Of a stretch of 64,000 nt of DNA, positions 1 to 9,700 are shown piece by piece. The notes beneath the pieces are model-generated. The model was not told the origin of the DNA. It worked only from the letters and a program-made list of their open reading frames with translations, and did not search any database. Origin of the DNA: Flavobacteriaceae bacterium HL-DH10 (GTDB taxonomy: Bacteria > Bacteroidota > Bacteroidia > Flavobacteriales > Flavobacteriaceae); the NCBI GenBank assembly GCA_031826515.1, contig CP134536.1, forward strand, positions 3,478,501 to 3,542,500, read 5' to 3'. Each line of letters opens with the position of its first letter. The stretch's first letter is position 1. A program made the position numbers and the translations under genes.

Positions 1-296
1 TCTGCCTCTTTTTGTTCTATAGTGTTATGATAACCACCGTCAATTTCAATTATTACATTCTTTTCTAGATTAACAAAGTCAGCTATAAATTCATCAATAA
101 TATGTTGTCTTCTAAATTTAAAACCTAGCTTTTTATTCTTTAGACATTCCCATAAAATAGATTCAGATTGTGTGCTGTTTTTTTTGTTTTCAACCTGAAG
201 TTCTTTTAATAATTTATAGGTTGATGGACGCGCAGTCATATATTTTTTGCGAATAGATTTTGCTTCCTCCCAATGGGAGGATTGAGGAGGGCCTTT
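1..296 (-). mobile_element. DUF559/Vsr-like endonuclease domain inserted in recG (partial)
   Basis: Roughly 100 codons that do not belong to RecG, in frame and without a stop, beginning just after the KLWKK segment of helicase domain 1. The insert starts in a 7-bp-arm palindrome (265-281), then a basic linker, then the nuclease-like part: NSTQSE, LWECLKNKK, FKFRRQHI, FIADF and EIDGGYH. The Asp of FIADF and the E-x-D-G-x-x-H group correspond to the acidic and His positions expected in Vsr/PD-(D/E)xK-like nucleases. No intein-type Cys/Ser splice block is visible at the N-terminal junction, so an intein is not supported. Mobility is inferred; the far boundary is outside the window. Confidence 0.72.
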
Positions 297-1535
297 CTTC
301 CATAATTTACTTCTTTGTGCGACTCCAAATCGGTGTTGTTCATCTATAATTGCAAGCCCTAAATTTTTAAATTTCACTTTGTCTTCAAGAAGAGCATGAG
401 TGCCAATTAGTATTTGTAATTCGCCATTTTCTAAGGCTTCGTGAATTTTTTTTCTTTTTGAAGTTTTTGTTGAACCTGTGAGTATTTCTATTCTGATATT
501 TAGGTTTTTAGACAATTCAAGTAACCCGTTATAGTGCTGGACTGACAAAATTTCAGTCGGCGCCATTAAACAGGCTTGAAAACCGTTGTCAAGTGCTATG
601 AGCATTGACATGAACGCAACTATGGTCTTTCCAGAGCCAACATCACCTTGTAAAAGCCGATTCATTTGCGCATTGCTTCCTAAATCGGCTCGAATTTCTT
701 TTAAAACACGCTTCTGGGCATTGGTTAATTCGAAGGGTAAATAGGTTGAAAAAAAGGTGTTAAAATAGCTGTCTACTTTTTCAAAAGGAAAGCCTTTAAT
801 TTTTGATTTATGAATCAGATTTTTTAAAATTAATTGCAATTGAATATAAAATAATTCTTCAAATTTTAACCTGAATTGAGCCCGAGAAAGCAGCTCTAAA
901 TTCTTCGGAAAATGAATATTTAGAAGTGCTTCTTTTTTGCTAATTAATTTTAATTCTGAAAGTAAATTATCAGATAATGTTTCAACAAATTTACCTTGGC
1001 TTTCAATAAACAATTGTTGCATGATTTTACTCATTACCCGATTGCTGATTCCTTTGTTTGATAATTTTTCCGTAGAAGGGTAAATGGGTTGCATACCAAC
1101 TCTCAGATTTTTTTCATGATCTGCTAAAAGTTCTAAATCTGGATGTGGCATGTTAAATTTTCCGCTAAACCAATTGGTTTTTCCAAAGGCAACGTATGGC
1201 GTATTAATTTTTAAGTTTTCCTTAATCCATTTTTGTCCGCGAAACCAAACCAGTTCCATGGTGCCTGTGTCATCTTGAAAGGTTGCTACTAAACGTTTGC
1301 CTCGTTTTTGAGCAACTTCTTTAAACGCTGTTATTTTGCCTATAATTTGTACATCGGCATTGTTACGTTGTAACTGATTGATTTTGTAATAACGTGTACG
1401 GTCTATATATCTGTTTGGAAATAAATTTAATAAATCTTGATAGGTGTGAATGCCTAACTCCTTACGAAGTAAATCGGCTCTATTAGGGCCAACACCTTTT
1501 AAATAATCTATGGGGGTTTGAAGGTTAACAGACAT
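1..1535 (-). CDS. recG: ATP-dependent DNA helicase RecG with an in-frame nuclease-like insertion (3' end outside window)
   Basis: RecG remodels stalled replication forks and Holliday junctions. The first ~410 residues read as a normal RecG: N-terminal wedge region opening MSVNLQTPIDYLKGVGPNRA, an OB-fold, then a superfamily 2 helicase core with Walker A GDVGSGKT and the DEQHRFG motif near residue 398. After KLWKK, where family members normally run directly to PPH..MTATPIPRTL, the frame continues into foreign sequence. It starts GPPQSSHWEEA and goes on to NSTQSESILWECLKNKK, FKFRRQHIID and EIDGGYH, which resembles the DUF559/Vsr-like endonuclease fold. About 100 codons of the insert are visible; the rest and the RecG C-terminus lie before base 1. 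The start is the ATG at 1535, matching the usual family N-terminus. Whether the helicase resumes in frame cannot be seen. RecG identity is very secure. Confidence 0.93.
   Translation of the reverse strand, partial: MSVNLQTPIDYLKGVGPNRADLLRKELGIHTYQDLLNLFPNRYIDRTRYYKINQLQRNNADVQIIGKITAFKEVAQKRGKRLVATFQDDTGTMELVWFRGQKWIKENLKINTPYVAFGKTNWFSGKFNMPHPDLELLADHEKNLRVGMQPIYPSTEKLSNKGISNRVMSKIMQQLFIESQGKFVETLSDNLLSELKLISKKEALLNIHFPKNLELLSRAQFRLKFEELFYIQLQLILKNLIHKSKIKGFPFEKVDSYFNTFFSTYLPFELTNAQKRVLKEIRADLGSNAQMNRLLQGDVGSGKTIVAFMSMLIALDNGFQACLMAPTEILSVQHYNGLLELSKNLNIRIEILTGSTKTSKRKKIHEALENGELQILIGTHALLEDKVKFKNLGLAIIDEQHRFGVAQRSKLWKKGPPQSSHWEEAKSIRKKYMTARPSTYKLLKELQVENKKNSTQSESILWECLKNKKLGFKFRRQHIIDEFIADFVNLEKNVIIEIDGGYHNTIEQKEA
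265..290. repeat. Palindrome at the recG insertion boundary
   Basis: TCCTCCC-AAT-GGGAGGA (265-281) is a perfect 7-bp-arm inverted repeat. It is followed by a further GAGGAGG (284-290) that can pair with the same CCTCC arm. It lies exactly where RecG homology stops, and is translated as PPQSSHWEE. Confidence 0.7.
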
Positions 1536-1756
1536 AAAAGCGAATTTAAGCAATTCAATTAAAATTTTAATATTTAAAAGAAGCCATTAGTTTTTTGTTT
1601 TGTTGAATTCATAATATCGGCTTTGATTTTGGGTGTTTTTAATGCAATAAAAGATTTCTTTTTAAAAAATATTGAAAACAATCATTTTTTAGTGAATAAT
1701 TCTATTTCAATGGTTAAATTTGATTTTTTAAAATCATAATTAAAGCATACTGATTG

Positions 1757-3445
1757 ATGAGAAAGCTCAACGAATTTATTTGGGAAACACATGGTATTCA
1801 TGCAGGTACAGAACAAGATCATGTAAAGCATGGTATTGATAGGTTAGAAGATATTGTTGATAAGGCTATTGAAGCTGGTAACCCAAGTATTACGTTTATA
1901 ATTCACTCACCTAGATTAACGAGTTTTCGTTATATAGCAGAACGAGATACTAATGTTAAGTTTATTAGAGGTAATAAATCCTATTTAAATTACCCGAAAC
2001 GTATTGCTAATCTTCGTGAAAAATACGACGGACAAATTAATATAAAATATGGCGTTGAGTTAGAATGGATGGGACCCGATTTAGGCTTGCAATGGAGTCG
2101 ATCTAAAATATTTCAGGCAGAAGATGCCGATTATGTGATTGGTTCAGTGCATTTTGCTCCTGAAGGTTTGCCGTATGATGGTTCTAAAGAGGAAGCACTA
2201 GAATTGTTGAAAATACGTGGTAGTTTAGAAGCGTATTGGGATGGCTATTTCAATGAAATGATTCAGATGATTGAATGTTTTGGAGATATGATTCAAATTA
2301 TTGGACATATAGATTTACCAAAATTGAATGTGGATATGCCAGAAGCCTTGGTTAATTTTGAAACGAGTGCACATCCTTTGGCAAATAAATTTAGAACGCT
2401 TCTAGAACTTATTGCAGATAGAAATCTGTCTTTAGATGTGAATATGGCTGGTAAGTTTAAAGGGGTTGGTGTGTATCCTGTTCAGAGTGTTTTAAGAAGG
2501 GCTAATGAACTTCAAATTCCTGTATGTGTTGGTACCGATACGCATCATGTGCGCTATTACGGATTAAACTATAAAGAAAGTTTAGAATATATTCAGGAAG
2601 CTGGTTATGAAAGTTATGTGAGTTATTCAAAATTAATTCCAGAAAACCGAACCATTTTTGACGACCATGAATTAAAAGTAAAATACACGGTTTTAAATAA
2701 GGGTATTGAGCTTTTGAACCAGCGATTAGATAGTGACCAACGAAGAGTTATTCCAGATTTTTCTTTTGGAGGTGATTTTTCAGAATTTGTAGATATTTAT
2801 AAAAACTCAACAGGAATGGGTGATTATAATGCGATTAGAATTAGAAAATGGGGTAAATCTATTACAGTTACTAATGAAATTCCTAAACTGACTACTAAAA
2901 TAGTAAATGGGTTGTTTTCTGAGCATTTAGATCAGCCAGGTGTTATTTCTTCACTTTTTAATACGTTGGCTTCAGAAGGGATTAATGTTGAAACTGCAAG
3001 GTTAAAATCTAATAATGATGGAACAGCGATGGCTTTTTTGTCAATTGATGGCGGAAATGAAAATGTTAAAAGTGCTATAGAGTTTATAAATGGTACAGAT
3101 GCGGGTCTTTTTAACAATTTAATCTATAAAGAACATGCCGAATTGCCAAATTATTATGGGGAAGGTGTTTATTTATTGGAAATGGATGGTGTTAAATTAA
3201 ATTTAACATTGAGCGAAAAAGTGATTTTAACGAAGCATCATAATGCGCCTGGAGTACTGTTGATATTATTGTCTGCGTTAGCTTCAAAGCATATTAATAT
3301 TATAGATTTACGATTAGGGAAATTGAACGACACAGGGTATTCTGCTATAGCTATAGATGGGGATAGTAATGTGATTAAAAATTTATTATCTAAGTTAGGC
3401 GATCAATATTATGAAGCGAACTTAATTGAGTTTCATAGTATGTAG
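1757..3445 (+). CDS. PHP-domain phosphoesterase with two C-terminal ACT domains (histidinol-phosphatase-like)
   Basis: A metal-dependent phosphoesterase of the PHP superfamily, probably cytoplasmic. The N-terminal two thirds carry PHP-type metal-ligand motifs: ETHGIHAG at residues 10-17, VELEWMGP near 100, a GSVHF segment near 130, IIGHIDLPK near 180, and CVGTDTHHVRYY near 257-268. The C-terminus holds two ACT-like ligand-binding domains, about residues 385-451 (LDQPGVISSLFNTLASEGIN) and 489-548 (HNAPGVLLILLSALASKHIN), which suggests allosteric control by an amino acid. Histidinol phosphatase is the closest familiar activity, but no his genes are nearby and the substrate is not established. 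The ATG at 1757 is preferred; an in-frame TTG sits immediately before it at 1754. It diverges from recG. Confidence 0.75.
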   Translation: MRKLNEFIWETHGIHAGTEQDHVKHGIDRLEDIVDKAIEAGNPSITFIIHSPRLTSFRYIAERDTNVKFIRGNKSYLNYPKRIANLREKYDGQINIKYGVELEWMGPDLGLQWSRSKIFQAEDADYVIGSVHFAPEGLPYDGSKEEALELLKIRGSLEAYWDGYFNEMIQMIECFGDMIQIIGHIDLPKLNVDMPEALVNFETSAHPLANKFRTLLELIADRNLSLDVNMAGKFKGVGVYPVQSVLRRANELQIPVCVGTDTHHVRYYGLNYKESLEYIQEAGYESYVSYSKLIPENRTIFDDHELKVKYTVLNKGIELLNQRLDSDQRRVIPDFSFGGDFSEFVDIYKNSTGMGDYNAIRIRKWGKSITVTNEIPKLTTKIVNGLFSEHLDQPGVISSLFNTLASEGINVETARLKSNNDGTAMAFLSIDGGNENVKSAIEFINGTDAGLFNNLIYKEHAELPNYYGEGVYLLEMDGVKLNLTLSEKVILTKHHNAPGVLLILLSALASKHINIIDLRLGKLNDTGYSAIAIDGDSNVIKNLLSKLGDQYYEANLIEFHSM

Positions 3446-3573
3446 TGTCTTGTATTTTGGTTTGAAGTTTGCTATATTAACCATATGAAACTTCCATAAC
3501 AAGAGTTTGATGTCTAAGGTGATGCCTATTATGGAAGCTACATGTGACCAATAAAAAGTAAATAGTATAGCAC

Positions 3574-5571
3574 ATGAAATTTAAGCAAACACTTTTCTTT
3601 TTATTTGTAACGTTTTTGGGATTCTCCCAGCAAACAGAGTACGTTGATTTTAAAACGGCAAAAGCAGATATTGTTTTTGGTGATTTAACCCAAAAAGAAG
3701 TATCTGGAATAATTTCTTATGAATTTGAAGTTCTAAAAGATGTTGATTCCGTTTTTGTTGATGCTAATAATTTTGATGAAATCAGGTATAGGTTAGATGG
3801 GCAATTTGAAGATAGCCTATATAATGGAAAACAACTTATTATAAAACACCCTTTTATAGCTAACAGTAAGTATAAAGTTGAAGTTGTCTGGAAAACTAGA
3901 CCTAAAAAAGCATTGTACTTTATTGATTGGCTTAACACTTCGGCAAACTCAGGGCAAGTTTGGACTCAAGGACAAGGGAAATACACCAGTAACTGGTTAC
4001 CATCTATAGATGATATGAATGACAAAATCGAATTTGATTTAAATATCACATTCGATAAAGATTATGACGCTATTGCAAATGGAAAATTAACAAATAAGCA
4101 AACAAATGATTCGACAATAACTTGGAGTTACGACATGCAAGCACCAATGTCAAGCTATTTAGTCGCTTTAGTAATTGGGCAATACGGTAAAAAAGTAGAA
4201 TACTCTAAAAGTGGTATTCCTTTAGAAATGTATTATTATCCAGACGATTCATTAAAATTTGAACCCACATACCGCTACACCAAGCAAATGTTTGATTTTC
4301 TTGAAGAAGAAATTGGTGTTCCATATCCGTGGCAAAACTATAAGATGGTACCTGTTAAAGACTTTTTGTATGCAGGGATGGAAAACACAAGTCTTAATAT
4401 TTATTCAGATGCATCTGTAATTGATTCCATAGCCTTTATTGATAGAAATTTTGTGAATATAAATGCTCACGAGCTTGCGCATCAATGGTTTGGTGATTTG
4501 GTAACCGAAACTTCTGGAACGCATCATTGGTTGCAAGAAGGTTTCGCGACGTATTATGCGCTTTTAGCAGAACGTAACATATATGGAAATGATTATTACT
4601 ATTGGCAACTTTATGAATATGCTCAAGAGTTATTAGAGCAAGATAAGGTAGGTGGAAGTACTTCGCTTTTAAATCCGAAATCTAGTAGTACAACTTTTTA
4701 TAAAAAAGGAGCTTGGGTATTGCATATGTTACGAGAGCGTATAGGAGATGAAGCTTTTAAAAAGGGTGTTAAGAATTATTTGTTAAATCATCAATTTAAA
4801 AATGTTGAAACTAATGATTTTATTAGTGAAGTAGAGAAGGCGAGTGGTGAAAGTTTAGATGACTTTGTTAAATATTGGTTAGAAAATGAAGACTATCTTT
4901 ATGAAGATTGTATTGAGTCATTAAAGCAGCATTCAAAAGAAATATCGAGAATGTTCGAATTAGATCAAGAATTAATGTTTTCCTCTCATTCGCTTGAATA
5001 TAGTGTAACTAGGTATTGGGATAAGGCTACTAGTTCGAAAATAAAGGCACATTTGTTTTCTAAAGCTGAAATTAATATTATGCATGATAGTGTTTTTAGG
5101 AAAGCATTAAACTCAAATGACATCAAGGTTCGTCAAGTCATTGCAAAATCATTAAACAAAATTCCATCAGAATTAAAAACAGATTACGAATCACTTTTAA
5201 ATGATAAATCTTACGTAACTATTGAAGTGGCTTTGTTTAATTTATGGAATAATTTTCCCGAAGACAGAAACAAATATCTAAACAAAACAAAAGGGATTTA
5301 CGGGTTTAATGATAAAAATATACACATACTGTGGCTTACTTTAGCATTATTGACTGATGATTTTGAACCAGAGAACCAAGCAATTTATTTTAAAGAATTA
5401 ACTGATTATACAAGTCCTAAATACGATTATTCCATTAGGCAAAATGCATTCCAATATTTGTTATGGATAAGCTCTTGTGCAGAGAATTGTGAAGAAAATT
5501 TAAAGCAAGCAACAACACATCATTACTGGCAGTTTTCAAAATACGCAAAAGAGATGTTGAAAAACAGATAA
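3574..5571 (+). CDS. Secreted M1-family zinc aminopeptidase
   Basis: A gluzincin that removes N-terminal residues from peptides. A signal peptide is evident (MKFKQTLFFLFVTFLGFSQQ), so it acts in the periplasm or at the cell surface. The zinc site is complete: HELAH at residues 299-303 and the third ligand Glu at 322 (WLQEGF), with the family spacing of 18 residues. The exopeptidase motif appears as YAGMEN around 265-270. The C-terminal ~250 residues look helical and HEAT-like. At 665 residues it is shorter than PepN (~870) and closer to compact bacterial M1 enzymes. It stands alone after a 128-bp gap; no sorting domain is seen. Family assignment is firm, the substrate unknown. Confidence 0.93.
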   Translation: MKFKQTLFFLFVTFLGFSQQTEYVDFKTAKADIVFGDLTQKEVSGIISYEFEVLKDVDSVFVDANNFDEIRYRLDGQFEDSLYNGKQLIIKHPFIANSKYKVEVVWKTRPKKALYFIDWLNTSANSGQVWTQGQGKYTSNWLPSIDDMNDKIEFDLNITFDKDYDAIANGKLTNKQTNDSTITWSYDMQAPMSSYLVALVIGQYGKKVEYSKSGIPLEMYYYPDDSLKFEPTYRYTKQMFDFLEEEIGVPYPWQNYKMVPVKDFLYAGMENTSLNIYSDASVIDSIAFIDRNFVNINAHELAHQWFGDLVTETSGTHHWLQEGFATYYALLAERNIYGNDYYYWQLYEYAQELLEQDKVGGSTSLLNPKSSSTTFYKKGAWVLHMLRERIGDEAFKKGVKNYLLNHQFKNVETNDFISEVEKASGESLDDFVKYWLENEDYLYEDCIESLKQHSKEISRMFELDQELMFSSHSLEYSVTRYWDKATSSKIKAHLFSKAEINIMHDSVFRKALNSNDIKVRQVIAKSLNKIPSELKTDYESLLNDKSYVTIEVALFNLWNNFPEDRNKYLNKTKGIYGFNDKNIHILWLTLALLTDDFEPENQAIYFKELTDYTSPKYDYSIRQNAFQYLLWISSCAENCEENLKQATTHHYWQFSKYAKEMLKNR

Positions 5572-5610
5572 TTAACTGGTTATGTGTTTTTAGATATAAG
5601 GTTAAATTGA

Positions 5611-5656
5611 TTGTCAGTTCGAGTGGTTTTCAATAGAAAATCGTATTGCGAATAGG
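5611..5656. repeat. Intergenic repeat, copy 1 (GTCAGTTCGAGTG type)
   Basis: Contains GTCAGTTCGAGTGG, an inner hairpin (GTTTTC-AATA-GAAAAT) and CGTATTGCGAATAG. A related copy lies at 25592-25636 (GTCAGTTCTGCCC, AATAGAAAACCGTATCGAGAAC). Both are in convergent intergenic regions, where such elements may serve in transcription termination. Confidence 0.55.
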
Positions 5657-5737
5657 TTTAAAAGCTAAAGATTTGATTCTAGATATAACTTTTATTTAAA
5701 ATGACAGGTTTTATTTAAACTACATAATTGAGCATAA

Positions 5738-6733
5738 TTACTTTCTTCGTTCCGTATTCGATGGGTTTCTACAAATTAAGCAATCTGCTAAATAGGTGAT
5801 GGAAAGTTCGTAAACACCATTGGTTCTGCCAATATTAGTTGTATTCATATCGTATGAAAACCCAAAACGTAATTGTTCGAATTCTAAGCCTACAAAAGCA
5901 TTTATAGATGTTAGTAAATGACTATTAGTGTCGTTTTTAGCAGGATTTGTAACAGCTGTAGCGCCTAACATTAATTTTTCTAACTTTATAGTAGTACCAA
6001 TATCTAGTCTATTAAAATCACCTTGTTGCATATAATTAGCAGAGATAAGCATATCGTTTTTATCAAAATAAGGAAATTTATAATTGGCATGTAGTGAATA
6101 AAAAATATCTAAGGGTACATTACCATTTTCTACAAATGAAATATTGGGTTTGTTTAAATGTTTAATGGTAGCGCCTAACCACAAATCGGTGTCGTTTCGA
6201 GTGTTTTTTTTATCGAAAACAAAGCCAGCAGTAAAGTCTAGAAAAGCAATATTTCTATTAGCATTTAAAGCATAGGGGTCTGATGTGTTTGAACTTATGG
6301 TTCCGTTGTTAATATTTATTTGGTCTGATAAAACTAAACCTCTAAAATTAAATGATTTTGTGCCAAAACCGACTTCAATAGCAGGTCTAAAAAACCAATC
6401 GTTTGCAAGTTTCACATGATATGAATAGTTTATGTTTCCTTGTAAATGGTTGTAATTGGTGTTGTTTTCGTGCTGATTTAAAATACTAACACCTATACCT
6501 CCAATATTTTCAACCCATGTATTAAAAAAAACATATTCAGTATCTACTCTTAAATTTAGACTAGGCCATTGTGTTCTGTGAATTAAACCTAAATATGTAG
6601 CATCTTCAAAACCAGAAAAACCAGGATTTATAGTTTCTGGTACTTGAAAATATTGTGTAAAAATAGGGTCTTGAGCGTTTATTTTTAAACAAAAGCAGCT
6701 TATAATGATTAGAATTGATATTTTAATTTTCAT
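5738..6733 (-). CDS. PorP/SprF family type IX secretion outer-membrane protein
   Basis: PorP/SprF proteins are outer-membrane beta-barrels that work with the type IX secretion machinery, and SprF-like members are needed to export particular adhesins. This 331-residue protein has a signal peptide (MKIKISILIIISCFCLKINA), then QDPIFTQYFQVPETINPGFSGF, the family's characteristic start, followed by alternating beta-strand sequence and ending near a CRNP segment. It sits 14 bp downstream of the giant repeat protein on the same strand. That is the common arrangement in which a SprF-like protein is paired with its own type B cargo. Family assignment is firm; dedication to the neighbour is inferred from position. 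Confidence 0.92.
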   Translation of the reverse strand: MKIKISILIIISCFCLKINAQDPIFTQYFQVPETINPGFSGFEDATYLGLIHRTQWPSLNLRVDTEYVFFNTWVENIGGIGVSILNQHENNTNYNHLQGNINYSYHVKLANDWFFRPAIEVGFGTKSFNFRGLVLSDQININNGTISSNTSDPYALNANRNIAFLDFTAGFVFDKKNTRNDTDLWLGATIKHLNKPNISFVENGNVPLDIFYSLHANYKFPYFDKNDMLISANYMQQGDFNRLDIGTTIKLEKLMLGATAVTNPAKNDTNSHLLTSINAFVGLEFEQLRFGFSYDMNTTNIGRTNGVYELSITYLADCLICRNPSNTERRK

Positions 6734-6747
6734 GTAGTAGATTGCTT

Positions 6748-9700
6748 TTATTTAATTGATACAAAGGCACCTTCTTTAGTTATGGTTTCTCCATAGAAGG
6801 TTTTGGCGGTTAGTGTAAAGTAGTAATTGCCATTTTCGGCATTTGTACCGTTTGTGGTTCCATCCCAACCTTTTAAATTTTCACCCGTTTCAGAATAAAT
6901 TAAGCTTCCCCAAGTGTTATAAATATTAAGAGTCATATTACTTAATGCAATAGATTCTGGAACGAAATAATCATTTAAGCCATCATTATTAGGAGTGAAG
7001 GCATTTGGGGTTATTAGGCTATATCCCTTTTCAATATTAAGCGTAATATCATGTGTGTAAATACAGCCAAAAGGATATGTGACAGTTTGAGTAACAACAT
7101 AATTACCTTCGCTAACATAGGTATGGATAGGGCTTTCTTCACTTGAGAAATTGCCATCACCAAAATCCCAAGATATAGAAATATAATCCCCAATGGATGT
7201 ATTTATAAACTGAATAGGGTCTGATTTTGAGTAAAAGCCATAAGTGTTAAATATAGAAGCGTTTATATTGAAAGTGGCATCTCCTAATACAGGTACGTTT
7301 ACATTTAAGGAATAGTTAGTACTGCATCCATAACTATCCACAACGTCTAAAATAACTAACCCATTTTGCGTGGTGTTCATAAATTGATTATTATTTCCAG
7401 AAATAGTTCCACTAGACCAACTTAATTGATATGGGGGAACACCACCACTTATTTTAGCTTCAAACGTTTGGTTAACATACCGTGTTTCGCAATCAAATTC
7501 TGTTACAGTTTCAACATTAGCGGTTAATGGTTCAAATCTATTGATAGTCCAGCTTTCAGAAATCTTACAATTATTAGCATCTGTAATAGTTACAGAGTAA
7601 TCTCCTGGAGGAATATTGGTTAAATCTTCAGTAGTATCTCCATTAGACCAGGAATAGCTATGTGGTAACGTACCGCCAGTAACAATAAGGTTAATAGCAC
7701 CGCTATTAGCATCCTCACAATCTAAAGCATCTATTGTGTTTGCAGACAAGGATAAAGCATCAGGTTCAGTAATAGTAAATGTTTCGGTTATTTCACAAGG
7801 TGTGCCATCGGTAATCGTAACGGTGTATATGCCAGGGCTAATATTATTTCGCTCTATCCCAGCAGTAGCATCGTCATCCCAAACAAGGTTGATAGGATCA
7901 ATACCGCCTTCTAAATTTAGTATAATACGCGCATCATTTTCGCCAAAGCAAGATACTTGAGTAATATCTGGTGTTATTCTGAATAAAGGTGCTTCATCAA
8001 TAACAATTACAGCTTGCTTTTCACAATTTGTATCATCAGTTACAGTAATGATATAAGTTCCTGCCGATAGATTGTTTTGAATCATTCCTGAACCTAAATT
8101 ACTCCATGCGATAGCGTAAGATGGATTTCCGCCAGTAATTGAATTAATTGTAATAGAGGCATTGTTGTCTCCATAACATTCAATTTCAGTAGATGTATAA
8201 TCTATTATAATTTCATCGGTTTGATTTAAAACGACTTCAAGTGTATCTGTACAATTCGATTTGTCGGTAACTATTAAATTGTAAGTTCCAGCAATTAAAC
8301 CAGATAAATTTTGAAGACTACTTGTAAAACCGTTTGGTCCTGTCCAAGAATATGAATAATCAAAGACACCTGGATTTATTTCAATTGGTCTACCGCCAAC
8401 GGTATTAATGTTAATTTCTCCTGTAGCATCTCCAAAACAAATAATATCTGTTTGATTGATTAAGCTAGTATCTAATAACAGTGGTTCAATAATTTCAAAA
8501 CTTTTAACAATTGGACTGCAATTATTAGCGTCAATGACAGTAACTTCATAATCTCCTGGAGCAAGATTCGTTAAATCTTCAGATTTATTATAAGGATTAC
8601 CGTTTAGTGTCCAATTATAAGTGTATGGCATTGTTCCTCCAGAAATATCAATACCAATGCTACCGTTATTAGCGCCAAAACAAGATATAGTTTCAGGGTC
8701 AAAATCAATATTGCTAAATACTAATTCGTCAGGTTCGGTTATTGTAAATGTGTTTTTATATGGGCAACCGCCATCATCGGTGATTGTTATTTCATAATTA
8801 CCAGGTTCTAAATTAGAAATATCTTCATTACTGTTAGTATAACCATTTGGCCTTGTCCATGAAATTTGATACGGATTTCCTGTAGTAAATGGAACGCCAC
8901 CAGTAATAGATATTTCAATAGAACCAGTATTCGATAAATAGCAACTACTATGTGTTATGTTTTCTATTACACTAATAGAAGGATTAACGGTTATTGTAAT
9001 TGAGAAATCAGTGCCTGTACAAATACCTGAAACAGGAGTAACGGTATAGGATACTGTGGCTGGATTTGTAGTGGTGTTTGTTAAAGTTTGACTAATACTG
9101 GTTTGTGGCGTTGTTTCGCTTGAAGCACCAGTTATTGTTCCTGAAGGATTGATTACAGGGTTTGTCAAAATGTATGTTGTACCAGCTGGTGCAACATCAC
9201 CATTTGAAGCATTGGGAGGAATATCAAATGTGATGCCACTACAAATAGTTTCTGTTTTAGTACTGATGTTAGGTGTTTGATTTACTGTGTTTTCAGCAAC
9301 TTGCGAGGTGATTTCGGTACAACCACCAGATGAAAATGTAATGACGGCATAATAATATACAGTACCAACAGTTCCCGAAGGCGGTGTGTAATTTGTATTT
9401 ACAGCACCTGTTATTGCGGTTCCAGTAAAATTGTCATTTACAGCATTAGAATACCATTGATACTTTGGTGTGCCAACGCCATTTGAATAAGATACTGAAA
9501 GCGTATTGAATGTTTCGCCTAAGCAAATAGTCTCTGAAATAGGTTGCATAGTAAATGAAGGAGCGGCATTAATATTAACTTTTGAAGTATTACTAATTAT
9601 ACTACAACCTGCACCTGGTTGGGTTATTTCAACATAGTAATAAAGTGTTCCTATGGCAATTGTTGGTGGTGTAAAAATATTATTTGTTTCATTTGGGATT

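Noticed and set aside
1-300. Intein in recG
   Set aside because: The visible junction has no Cys/Ser at a splice position and no intein block A-like sequence; the insert starts with a Pro/Ser-rich linker over a palindrome.
1715-1722. TAAATTTG as -7 box of the PHP gene
   Set aside because: No TTG/TTTG at -33 distance; AT-rich region makes chance matches likely.
3491-3537. CTTCCATAA...TTATGGAAG inverted pair downstream of the PHP gene
   Set aside because: 9-bp arms with a 29-bp loop and no T-run; too weak for a terminator and no regulatory context.
7736-7960. 74-residue plus-strand ORF inside the giant adhesin gene
   Set aside because: Antisense shadow of repeat coding sequence, as is 12095-12307.
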